From positions 1-18,427 of the forward strand of contig JAPWAE010000015.1 in NCBI GenBank assembly GCA_041432705.1: DNA of 18,427 nt, written 5' to 3'. The notes under the pieces are model-generated. The model was not told where the DNA came from. It did no database searches and saw nothing but the letters and a program-made list of their open reading frames with translations. A program made the position numbers and the translations under genes. Positions 1 to 6,364 of this stretch are shown here, piece by piece. This DNA comes from Pauljensenia sp018375675 (lineage in GTDB: Bacteria > Actinomycetota > Actinomycetes > Actinomycetales > Actinomycetaceae). Each line of letters opens with the position of its first letter. Position 1 is the stretch's first letter.

Positions 1-213
1 CGCCTCAACCGCGAAATCCGCCGACGCACCGACTCCGTGGGGATCTTCCCCAACCGCCAGGCCATCATCCGCCTGGTCGGAGCCGTCCTAGCCGAACAAA
101 ACGACGAATGGGCCGAAGGCCGACGCTACCTCAGCCTCGACATCCTCACCAAATCACGACTCACACCCCAACCCACCGGGCAGGAGGAACCCCCACTCCA
201 ACTCAGCGCATAA
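1..213 (+). CDS. IS256 family transposase, C-terminal part (5' end outside window)
   Basis: The open frame runs from the first base to TAA at 211-213 and gives 70 residues. It begins RLNREIRRRTDSVGIFPNR and continues through AIIRLVGAVLAEQNDEW and GRRYLSLDIL. This is the very conserved C-terminal stretch of Mutator/IS256 (Transposase_mut) DDE transposases, just after the catalytic Glu region (family usually about 400 residues). No frameshift or stop is seen in the visible part, so the transposase may be intact upstream. Its end lies about 50 bp from the inferred IS terminus, as is usual in this family. It points towards the disrupted Abi gene, which is on the opposite strand. Confidence 0.9.
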   Translation, partial: RLNREIRRRTDSVGIFPNRQAIIRLVGAVLAEQNDEWAEGRRYLSLDILTKSRLTPQPTGQEEPPLQLSA

Positions 214-262
214 CCCACTCCGAAGGACACAAAACGATTACACCACTCCACAGGACTTGACC
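1..262 (+). mobile_element. 3' end of an IS256-family insertion sequence
   Basis: The window opens inside an IS256-family element. It contains the last 70 codons of the transposase and about 50 bp of terminal non-coding DNA. The right boundary is placed at about 262, after the bases CAGGACTTGACC, because the Abi_2 reading frame on the other strand keeps family-like sequence (LARWCEQ) exactly up to this point and then loses all similarity. The next 8 bases (GCTGCTCG, 263-270) would be the target duplication, which cannot be tested because the left end lies outside the window. The boundary could be off by a few bases. Confidence 0.75.
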
Positions 263-926
263 GCTGCTCGCACCATCGAGCCAAGGGATCCCGCGTGTAA
301 TAGTTCTTCCGGTGTTTTCCCTTCAATGCCATAGGATCGACGATGAATCCGAAGCTACGTGATATCTCGTGTTGCGCGTTGGCGGGGAGTCCAGCGTAGA
401 GCTTCGAAATATCAGCGAAGTCGAGTGTTTCGGCGAGTACCCAAAATGGGTACCCTTCGTACTTGTCTGCGTAGTGCCTGATTGCGGCATTATTGCCCTC
501 AGCGCGTTGGATGCGCCTGCGAGCAGTTTTCAGCCATGTTTTGTGGTCGAAGTCTGGGCGGAATAGGTTCTTTTCTTGATGTGCCAGTGGTCCGTGGGTG
601 ACGATCCACTCGCCGACACGCGTGCGCAATGCGATTTCGATACGTTCGATACCATCATGGACGAGGGTGCGTAGCTTGCGGTCGAACTCGTACAAGCCGG
701 TTACCTCACTGAAGGTTGACCCCGGAACGAAGGTGTCGGCGCGGGCTGGCCTTCTGGGGGTGGATTGAAGTTGCTCGCGATAGGGGTACCAGTAGCCGGA
801 CAATCGGTAGTAGGAAACACTACGAAGCCACTGGCGCGCGAGATCGATATCCACCTGCATGCCGCGCTCAGACAAGATGCGGATCTGTTCATCGACAGTA
901 GTCGGATCTTTGACCTGCTCGTCCAT
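263..926 (-). pseudogene. Abi_2 family (AbiD/AbiF-like) abortive-infection protein, truncated by IS256
   Basis: The first ~222 codons read as an Abi_2 protein. The family's N-terminal signature (TVDEQIRILSERGMQ, then a YYRLSGYWYPYR block) is at residues 10-50, with the FDRKLRTLV / GIERIEIALRTRVGEW helices around 80-107. The frame is intact up to DPLARWCEQ near residue 221, then crosses the IS256 boundary and ends in transposon sequence at position 126 as a 266-residue chimera. Family members normally continue directly into a C-terminal RN-x(3)-HH type HEPN ribonuclease motif, which is absent here, so the product should lack the catalytic site. ATG at 926 has GGAAGG 9 bases upstream. A structured RNA region lies just upstream. 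From the literature, Abi_2 proteins act in phage defence and some pair with a non-coding RNA; activity here is unlikely. Confidence 0.85.
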
Positions 927-949
927 ACCATCTGACCTTCCAGATAGAA

Positions 950-1076
950 ATCCAGCCCGTCCGCTCCGAGGGAGCGGCGGGCTGAACGGTTACCTGAAGT
1001 TTACAACGTCGTCCGTTTCGGACTCAAGTCCTTCTGTCTGTTACGCGCGAACTCACACGCTCAACGGACGAGGTTG
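950..1076 (-). ncRNA. Putative structured RNA upstream of the Abi_2 gene (abiF-RNA/antitoxin-like)
   Basis: Read on the minus strand, this stretch folds well by eye. A 9-bp stem pairs 1063-1071 with 1009-1017 and encloses a GGAC-TTGA-GTCC hairpin (1020-1031) and a G.U-containing hairpin near 1047-1062. It is followed by a stem of 13 pairs with one bulged base (954-983, loop GAG) that ends 27 bases before the Abi_2 ATG. A T-rich stretch (GGATTTCTATC) follows, as in a leaky terminator between an RNA and a toxin gene. I recall that a conserved abiF RNA motif has been described upstream of Abi_2 genes; identity with it is not established. A weak -10-like CATACT (minus strand, 1083-1088) sits just upstream. 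Ends are approximate. Confidence 0.45.
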
Positions 1077-1191
1077 GGGCTGAGTATGCACGTTTGTGCG
1101 GTTGTGGTGGTGTGGGTGGGAGGATTTGCGTGATGGTTGCGCAGCATTGTTGGTGTTTCGTGTCGGTTCTGCGCGTACCCTGATGAGAAAA

Positions 1192-1219
1192 GACGCACCC
1201 CCAAGGGTGGGGGCGCGTC
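1192..1219 (+). promoter_or_regulatory. Hairpin in the leader of the DUF6318-like gene
   Basis: GACGCACCCCC pairs with GGGGGCGCGTC (10 of 11 pairs, one A-C mismatch) around the loop AAGGGT. There is no T-run, so a classical terminator is unlikely. A -10-like TACCCT at 1176-1181 would start transcription just before the hairpin, placing it at the 5' end of the mRNA, 32 bases upstream of the start codon. It could stabilise the leader or affect translation. The rest of 1077-1191 shows only G/T-rich sequence and a small GCAC/GTGC hairpin (1088-1099). Confidence 0.35.
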
Positions 1220-1251
1220 GGAGGACACCTCACCGTGGAGGCACACACACC

Positions 1252-2049
1252 ATGAAGGTCCCACCCCTATCCGAGCGACCCGTCACCGAGGAAGAAGAGC
1301 AAGACTTCCTCACCCCGACATCACGCCGCAAGAAGCGTGCTCTGGCTGCCAGGAGAGCAGCACTACGCCCGTGGGCAATGGGCATCGGTCTCACCGTGCT
1401 GGTGGCTGTGGCAGCTGTTGGTGCCTACACGCTGGGCGCGAGCATCAGCTCGTGGAACGATCACCCCAGCACTGCGGCAACACCCACCGTGCACCCCGCC
1501 CCCATGCCGTCAGCATCGAGTGAACCTCCGATGTCAGGCGGCTACGTAATCGGCCCCGACGGAGTCCTCGTGCGCCCCGCCGAGTTCGCGGCAGACACCT
1601 ACACCAAACCGGAACTACCAGAAGAAGCCAAGGAAAACAGTGAACGAGGTGCCGAGGCCGCTGCGGAGCATTATCTCGCCCTCATGGTCTATGCATGGAA
1701 CACCGGAGACACAGGGCTATTCGAAGAGATGTCCGCTAGTGATTCGCAGTTCGCTCGCGAAGTGACACAGAGGATTAGATCCCTCTATGACGAGGGATGG
1801 CTATACAACGATTCGTCGATCGTGGAACATGTTCTCAAGCTCGAACCTGCTGAAGCGTCGGACGGAGATGGAGCCGACAATGCGGTTGCTGTGGTCTTAG
1901 CTATTAACTCAGTGGACGGGACGATTTGTCAGAAGAAGAATATATATGTGCACGAGCAGCAGTACCATTCCATCTTCGCATTAGTGCTGACATGGGACGA
2001 TGGGCACTGGGTCGTGACTCGAGCTGGAATGGAAAAAACTGATGACTAA
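1252..2049 (+). CDS. DUF6318-like membrane-anchored protein
   Basis: 265 residues. The start is the ATG at 1252, preceded by TGGAGG at about 10 bases; the frame is open further upstream but without a credible start. Residues 1-40 are charged and cytoplasmic (SRRKKRALAARR), about 41-62 form one membrane helix, then comes a Pro/Ser/Thr linker and an external domain. The block DTYTKPELPEEAKENSERGAE... AAEHYLALMVYAWNTGDT matches what I know of DUF6318, usually found in actinobacterial lipoproteins with an NTF2-like fold. Here the lipobox is replaced by a signal-anchor helix. Function is unknown. The stop overlaps the next gene by 8 bp, so the two are very likely co-transcribed. The second half is noticeably more AT-rich than the first. 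Confidence 0.75.
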   Translation: MKVPPLSERPVTEEEEQDFLTPTSRRKKRALAARRAALRPWAMGIGLTVLVAVAAVGAYTLGASISSWNDHPSTAATPTVHPAPMPSASSEPPMSGGYVIGPDGVLVRPAEFAADTYTKPELPEEAKENSERGAEAAAEHYLALMVYAWNTGDTGLFEEMSASDSQFAREVTQRIRSLYDEGWLYNDSSIVEHVLKLEPAEASDGDGADNAVAVVLAINSVDGTICQKKNIYVHEQQYHSIFALVLTWDDGHWVVTRAGMEKTDD

Positions 2050-2965
2050 GAAAATTCTCGGAGTCTGGTCAGCAATAATTCTGGCAATTCTGGCAGTTGT
2101 GGTTCTTCCTCAATCAGTGCGCGCGGAAGGATCTGATCCTCCTCCGAATTTTGATACAGATGCGCACGGCGATTCTATCGATGCACTTCTTCAACAAGGG
2201 AGAAACCAATACAACAACGGTGCGCAGCCCAGTACAGAATCATCAAATGATGACTCGATCCGTCTGTCGAATTCTGCTGATGCAAGCGCAGAGGCGCGCA
2301 CCTATGCGGAGGATGATCAGTGTGATGGCCGCACGATGCACACGGTGACGTTGCCGGATGGGACTGAATCTAAGCCATTTGTGTGTACACACATCACGCG
2401 GAAGGGGGACGGCAATAACGCGGGGCAGGCTCCAACCACGCGCGAGATCCTGTACTACGCGGCCACGACGATCCACGCTGACGGCGCGGGTCTGCACAAG
2501 CGGCCCGAAGGTGTGTCATACACGAATAAGTACATTCCCACGCTCGTCGCTGCCACCCATCCCACGCAGGCCCACACCGTCACGCTGTTGGGCCACGACA
2601 TTACGGTGACCCTTACGGCCACGTCCTACACGTGGAGCTGGGGGGATGGAACCCCGGATCTGACCACGACCTCGCCGGGGATGCCCTGGCAAGAAGGCAT
2701 GGACCCCAACACCGACCCCGCCCTCATCCGCCACTACTACAAGGCTCCCAACGGGTGGAAGTCCTTCCTGGACGGTCCATACCCCAGTGCCACGCGCACC
2801 ATCACGCTCACCACGACCTGGGCGGGCACGGCCACCAACCCCTTCACGGGAGACACCCAGACGATTAACGGCCTGGTCACCACCACCGAAACAACCGGCC
2901 CGTTCCCCCTCGGTCAACTCATCGTCAACAACACCGACACCTCAGAAGAAAAACAAGGCCACTAA
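2042..2965 (+). CDS. Secreted PKD-like domain protein
   Basis: 307 residues. A clear signal peptide (hydrophobic 5-22, likely cleavage VRA|EG after residue 28) is followed by a low-complexity Asp/Asn/Ser-rich stretch to about 90. A C-terminal beta-rich domain holds SYTWSWGDGTPD (WSWGDG at 198-203) and a long run of Thr-rich strands, which is the look of a PKD-like fold. There is no sortase motif, lipobox or C-terminal membrane helix, so it may be freely secreted or held by the upstream partner. ATG at 2042 lies inside the end of the preceding gene (8-bp overlap) with only a weak GGA upstream, so translation is probably coupled. DUF6318-type and PKD-type genes often sit together in Actinomyces relatives, as far as I recall. 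No enzymatic motif is visible. The first ~100 codons are AT-rich and the rest GC-rich. Confidence 0.75.
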   Translation: MTKKILGVWSAIILAILAVVVLPQSVRAEGSDPPPNFDTDAHGDSIDALLQQGRNQYNNGAQPSTESSNDDSIRLSNSADASAEARTYAEDDQCDGRTMHTVTLPDGTESKPFVCTHITRKGDGNNAGQAPTTREILYYAATTIHADGAGLHKRPEGVSYTNKYIPTLVAATHPTQAHTVTLLGHDITVTLTATSYTWSWGDGTPDLTTTSPGMPWQEGMDPNTDPALIRHYYKAPNGWKSFLDGPYPSATRTITLTTTWAGTATNPFTGDTQTINGLVTTTETTGPFPLGQLIVNNTDTSEEKQGH

Positions 2966-2985
2966 CACGCCGAGCAGGCGCGAAT

Positions 2986-3858
2986 CTACGCCACCACCAT
3001 GGCAACCGTGCCCGCACACATGAGGGCGAGGCCGAGCAGGTAGCGCGGTGTGAAACGCTCGTGAAACGCCACGGCTGACACGGCGACGGTCACGAGGATC
3101 GACAGCTTATCGATGGGCACCACGACCGAGGCAGGCCCATCCTTCAACGAGTGATAGTATGCCAGCCACGACGCGCATGTCGCAGCGCCCGACGCGACGA
3201 TAAACGCCAGCTCGCGGCCCGGAATCGACCGCACCTCGCCCATGCGGCCCTGCGCGCCCACGATCACCCACGCCATCGCCAGCACCACCAGCGTGCGCAC
3301 CGCCGTCCCCAGCGTCGGATCGACCCCAGAAATGCCGACCTTCCCAAGGATCGACGTCAACGCGGCAAACAGAGCGGATGCGAGCGCGAACGTCAGCCAG
3401 CTCCCGCCCCCGCGCAGTGCGCGAGGAAGGCCCGATAGCTCAGCGGGTTCCACCATCAGAAGCGTCCCCGCCGTGATCGCGATAATCCCGGCAGCGCCCC
3501 ACACACTCACCGGCTCGCCCAGCAAGATGAGCGCGAGGATGATCGCCAGGACCGTCGACAGCTTGTCGATCGGCGCCACGCGGGACACGTCCCCTCGAGA
3601 CAGCGCCGCGAAATAGCACAGCCACGAGGCCCCCGTCGCCAACCCGGACAACACCAGGAACAGCGCAGATGCCCCGTCGATAGAGGTAACGCCGGAGGCC
3701 GTTCCCGTCAGCGCCGCCATGCCCCAGGCCCCCGCGGCCACGACAACCGTGCGCAGCGCCGTCGCGACCGTCGAACTCGTCGACGCGACGCCCGCCTTCG
3801 CCAGGACGGCAGTCAGCCCCGCGAACAGGGCTGACAAGCAGGCAGCGAGGATCCACAT
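2986..3858 (-). CDS. EamA (DMT superfamily) membrane transporter
   Basis: 290 residues with about ten hydrophobic segments in two homologous halves (about 1-138 and 150-290). The halves repeat the same blocks: ALFAGLTAVLAKAGV / ALFAALTSILGKVGI, ASWLCYFAALSRGDVSRVAPIDKLS / ASWLAYYHSLKDGPASVVVPIDKLS. This is the EamA duplication of drug/metabolite exporters in the inner membrane; the substrate cannot be told. The gene is convergent with the PKD-like gene (20 bp between stops, no clear terminator). No good ribosome site precedes the ATG at 3858. Instead a -10-like TATTCT (minus strand) ends six bases before the start codon, so a leaderless transcript is likely. Confidence 0.9.
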   Translation of the reverse strand: MWILAACLSALFAGLTAVLAKAGVASTSSTVATALRTVVVAAGAWGMAALTGTASGVTSIDGASALFLVLSGLATGASWLCYFAALSRGDVSRVAPIDKLSTVLAIILALILLGEPVSVWGAAGIIAITAGTLLMVEPAELSGLPRALRGGGSWLTFALASALFAALTSILGKVGISGVDPTLGTAVRTLVVLAMAWVIVGAQGRMGEVRSIPGRELAFIVASGAATCASWLAYYHSLKDGPASVVVPIDKLSILVTVAVSAVAFHERFTPRYLLGLALMCAGTVAMVVA

Positions 3859-3945
3859 GAGACCAGAATATGTTCGTTCCTGACGTTCTCACACCTGAGC
3901 ACAATGATGGTGTGTCACGAGCGCCAGCATGGAGGAAAACTAGGT

Positions 3946-3985
3946 TATAGTTGTCGCGTATTCAGACCTCGTGCTGAGGCGACAA
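3946..3985 (+). promoter_or_regulatory. Candidate promoter and inverted repeat before EcsC-like A1
   Basis: A -10-like TATAGT at 3946-3951 has no convincing -35. From its last base begins an inverted repeat TTGTCGC (3951-3957) / GCGACAA (3979-3985), with a small CCTC/GAGG stem inside. It could be an operator or a leader hairpin. AAAGGA precedes the A1 ATG at 4005. The remaining divergent spacer (3859-3945) shows no other clear signal. Confidence 0.4.
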
Positions 3986-4004
3986 TGGAGTGTAAAGGAA
4001 CGAG

Positions 4005-5093
4005 ATGAGCGACAACCTCGACGAGCTCGGCGTCAACGGGGAACTCGAAGAAGACGGTCGAGAATTCGTCTCCGACACGAGTGGTGAATCTGAGCCGACA
4101 CACGAAACGACAGAAGGCATCGAAGACCTGAAAGAAAAGATTGCAGAACAAAATGTGGAGGCCGAAAAGTACGCGATCGAATTCCTCAAGAAGGTCGTGC
4201 GTATCCGCGGCGTGCGGATCACCCGTGACAAGTTTCTGCGTCAGGAGCTCCGCAAACTCCACATGAGCGACGACGCAATCGCGAGCGCGGTCGACTCGAA
4301 CCCGGTGCTCGCAGGCGTGTCCTTGACTGACCTCGACAAGCTCGCCGACGGTATCATCTCCTTCGAAACGAATAAGTCGGCATCGATGTCCTTTGTGGCG
4401 GGGCTTCCCGGTGGCCTATTGATGGCGGGGGCGATTCCAGCCGATTTGATGCAGTACTACGCGCATGCGCTGAGAATCATGCAGAAGCTCGCCTACCTGT
4501 ACGGCTGGCGTGATTTGCTGAATGACATGGACGAGGTCGACGACGAGACTATCGGTATTCTTGCTGTATTCTTTGGCGTCATGCTTGGTGTGGGCGGCGC
4601 GGCCCAGTCGCTGACGACGTTTGCGCGCTCGGTCGCGATGCCTGCATTCCAAAAGCAATTCGCGAAGCAGGCTCTCACGAAGACTTCGTGGTACCCGGTC
4701 ATGAAACATAGCCTGAAGTACATTGGTGTCCAGGTGACCAAGGATGGGCTTGCTTCGGGTGCGTCCAAAGCCATCCCCGTTGTCGGGGGCTTCCTGTCGG
4801 GTGGCATGACCTTCGTGTCGCTTCAGTCCCAGTCCCACCGCCTCAAGAATCACCTGCGTGAGCTGCCGGCTCCCGGAGTCGACGCCGAGGTTTGGAAGCA
4901 GGCTGTCAGCGATGCGACCCCCGACGACCAGGAGCCGGGCGTTCTGGACAATGCCCAGCAGGCGCTCGAGAGCACGACCAAGGCCGTCACGAGTGGCGCA
5001 AAGACTGCGGCCTCCGGCATCGCCGATGGCGCGATGACCGCGGCCTCCGGAATCGCGGATGGTTTCAAGGGGATCTTCGGGCGCCGCGAGTAA
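4005..5093 (+). CDS. EcsC-like protein A1
   Basis: 362 residues, no signal peptide. An acidic, probably disordered head (1-55) leads to a conserved core starting KVVRIRGVRITRDKFLRQEL. The core includes GLPGG (133-137) and a long hydrophobic helix pair, AGAIPADLMQYYAHALRIM to KLAYLYGW (142-168), then DDETIGILAVFFGVMLG and AIPVVGGFLSGG. The D-x(3-4)-Y...R-I...AYLYGW pattern resembles the EcsC family core (function unknown, membrane-associated). I recall close relatives as hypothetical proteins in Firmicutes and Bacteroidetes. The C-terminus carries two 11-residue repeats (GAKTAASGIAD, GAMTAASGIAD) plus GFKGIFGRRE, likely an amphipathic membrane-binding helix. A2 downstream is a tandem copy, about two-thirds identical in the core by eye. 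Assignment to EcsC is moderate; the gene itself is certain. Confidence 0.7.
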   Translation: MSDNLDELGVNGELEEDGREFVSDTSGESEPTHETTEGIEDLKEKIAEQNVEAEKYAIEFLKKVVRIRGVRITRDKFLRQELRKLHMSDDAIASAVDSNPVLAGVSLTDLDKLADGIISFETNKSASMSFVAGLPGGLLMAGAIPADLMQYYAHALRIMQKLAYLYGWRDLLNDMDEVDDETIGILAVFFGVMLGVGGAAQSLTTFARSVAMPAFQKQFAKQALTKTSWYPVMKHSLKYIGVQVTKDGLASGASKAIPVVGGFLSGGMTFVSLQSQSHRLKNHLRELPAPGVDAEVWKQAVSDATPDDQEPGVLDNAQQALESTTKAVTSGAKTAASGIADGAMTAASGIADGFKGIFGRRE

Positions 5094-5103
5094 CGGCATC
5101 ACC

Positions 5104-5156
5104 GACGAGGCCGGGGCGGGGGACGCATGACAGCGCGGCCTAGCCCCGGCCTCGTC
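5104..5156 (+). terminator. Terminator after EcsC-like A1
   Basis: Perfect 14-bp stem: GACGAGGCCGGGGC (5104-5117) pairs with GCCCCGGCCTCGTC (5143-5156) across a 25-base loop, starting ten bases after the A1 stop. The T-tract is weak (AATCCTGGG), as is usual in high-GC actinobacteria. The same stem sequence recurs after other genes in this window. Confidence 0.75.
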
Positions 5157-5204
5157 AATCCTGGGCTCGGGGGAGCAGGAACCCGGTAGAGTGGGGGCCA
5201 CCCG

Positions 5205-5219
5205 CGCGCTGTCAGCGCG
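5205..5219 (+). promoter_or_regulatory. Inverted repeat in the A2 leader
   Basis: CGCGCTG-T-CAGCGCG is a perfect 7-bp inverted repeat with a one-base centre. It lies between a weak -10-like TAGAGT (5187-5192) and the A2 ribosome site (GAGGAGG). The spacing suits an operator or short leader hairpin. It is not similar in sequence to the repeat before A1. Confidence 0.3.
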
Positions 5220-5241
5220 TCGTCAGACGAGGAGGAACTCG

Positions 5242-6234
5242 ATGCCCGACACGACGAACGCCGGCGCCCACAGCAGCCAGCCGACAAGAGTCGCCGCGGG
5301 GCAGCAACCCGAGGTGGAACAGCGAGCGCTCGACTTCCTAGCGAAGGTCGTGCGTGTGCCCGGCGTGCGCATCAACCGCGAGGAGTTCCTGCGTCAGGAG
5401 CTGCGCAAACTCCACCTGAGTGACGACGTAATCGCACGTGCAATCGACTCGAACCTGCTGCATGCCGGAGTCTCCCTGACCGCGATCGACAGGCTCGCAG
5501 AGGAGGCAATCTCCTATGAGACGAACAAGTCGGCGGCCATCTCCTTCGTCGCGGGTATCCCCGGCGGCTTCGCGATGCTCGGCACGATCCCCGCGGATCT
5601 GATGCAGTACTACGCGCACGCGCTGAGGATCATGCAAAAGCTCGCCTACCTGTACGGCTGGGGTGAGCTCCTCCCGGACGGCCGAGAGACCGACGACGAC
5701 ACACTCGGAGTACTCGCCGTGTTTTTCGGCGCCATGCTGGGGGTCGGGGGCGCCGCCCAGTCCCTGACGGCTTTCGCACGCGTGGCCGCCAAGACCGCCT
5801 ACCAGAACCACGCGACAAAACGCGCCCTGATGAGCATCACCTGGTATCCGGTCGTCAAGCACAGCCTGCGCCTCATCGGCATCAACATCACGAAGAGCAC
5901 CGCCGCCAAGGGATTCTCGAAGATTGTCCCCGTCATCGGAGGATTCGTGTCGAGCGGCCTGACTTTCATGGCGCTCCAGTCCCAATCCGCGCTCCTCAAG
6001 GAGCACCTGCGCGAGATCCCGCCTCCTGGCCTCAGCGTCGAGGAGTGGGACCAGCATCGTCTGGGTGCGTCCACAAAGGGGCAGACATCCGAGACCGCGA
6101 CGACTATCAAGAAGGGCCTGCGCGGCAAAGCGAAGGTCGTGATGGTCGGTGCCAAGAGCGCGGCCTCGGGCATCGCCGACGGCGCCTCCAGCCTCTCCGG
6201 GGGCCTGAAGGGGCGCCTCGGGCGCCGCAAGTAA
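5242..6234 (+). CDS. EcsC-like protein A2
   Basis: 330 residues from ATG 5242, chosen because GAGGAGG lies just upstream; an in-frame ATG at 5191 has no ribosome site. It is a tandem paralogue of A1, starting its core with KVVRVPGVRINREEFLRQEL and keeping FVAGIPGG, IPADLMQYYAHALRIM, KLAYLYGW, AVFFGAMLGVGGAAQSL and KIVPVIGGFVSSG. It lacks the acidic head of A1, having a short Thr/Ala/Gln-rich start instead. It carries only one copy of the C-terminal repeat (GAKSAASGIAD) before GGLKGRLGRRK. Like A1 it has no signal peptide and no polar catalytic motif that I recognise. A strong ribosome site and separate terminators suggest A1 and A2 can be expressed independently. Function unknown. Confidence 0.7.
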   Translation: MPDTTNAGAHSSQPTRVAAGQQPEVEQRALDFLAKVVRVPGVRINREEFLRQELRKLHLSDDVIARAIDSNLLHAGVSLTAIDRLAEEAISYETNKSAAISFVAGIPGGFAMLGTIPADLMQYYAHALRIMQKLAYLYGWGELLPDGRETDDDTLGVLAVFFGAMLGVGGAAQSLTAFARVAAKTAYQNHATKRALMSITWYPVVKHSLRLIGINITKSTAAKGFSKIVPVIGGFVSSGLTFMALQSQSALLKEHLREIPPPGLSVEEWDQHRLGASTKGQTSETATTIKKGLRGKAKVVMVGAKSAASGIADGASSLSGGLKGRLGRRK

Positions 6235-6244
6235 CGACATCACC

Positions 6245-6299
6245 GACGAGGCCGAGGCCGGGACCGCGCGCATCAGCGGTACCCAGCCCCGGCTTCGTT
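6245..6299 (+). terminator. Terminator after EcsC-like A2
   Basis: An 18-bp imperfect stem (6245-6262 with 6282-6299: 14 Watson-Crick pairs, two G.U, two mismatches) closes a 19-base loop and begins ten bases after the A2 stop. Position and starting sequence match the A1 terminator, so it appears to have been copied with the gene and then drifted. Confidence 0.6.
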
Positions 6300-6364
6300 A
6301 CCGTGTATACCCCGCCACTGTTTGCCTTCCTCACGCGCCCGGGGGAGGGGAAACCTGCCACGAT

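Noticed and set aside
954..983. 13-pair hairpin as a plus-strand terminator
   Set aside because: No plus-strand gene ends nearby and no T-run follows on that strand; on the minus strand it belongs with the RNA region before the Abi_2 gene.
1086..1125. G/T-rich stretch as a G-quadruplex
   Set aside because: Only one GGG pair and otherwise GG runs; too weak to claim.
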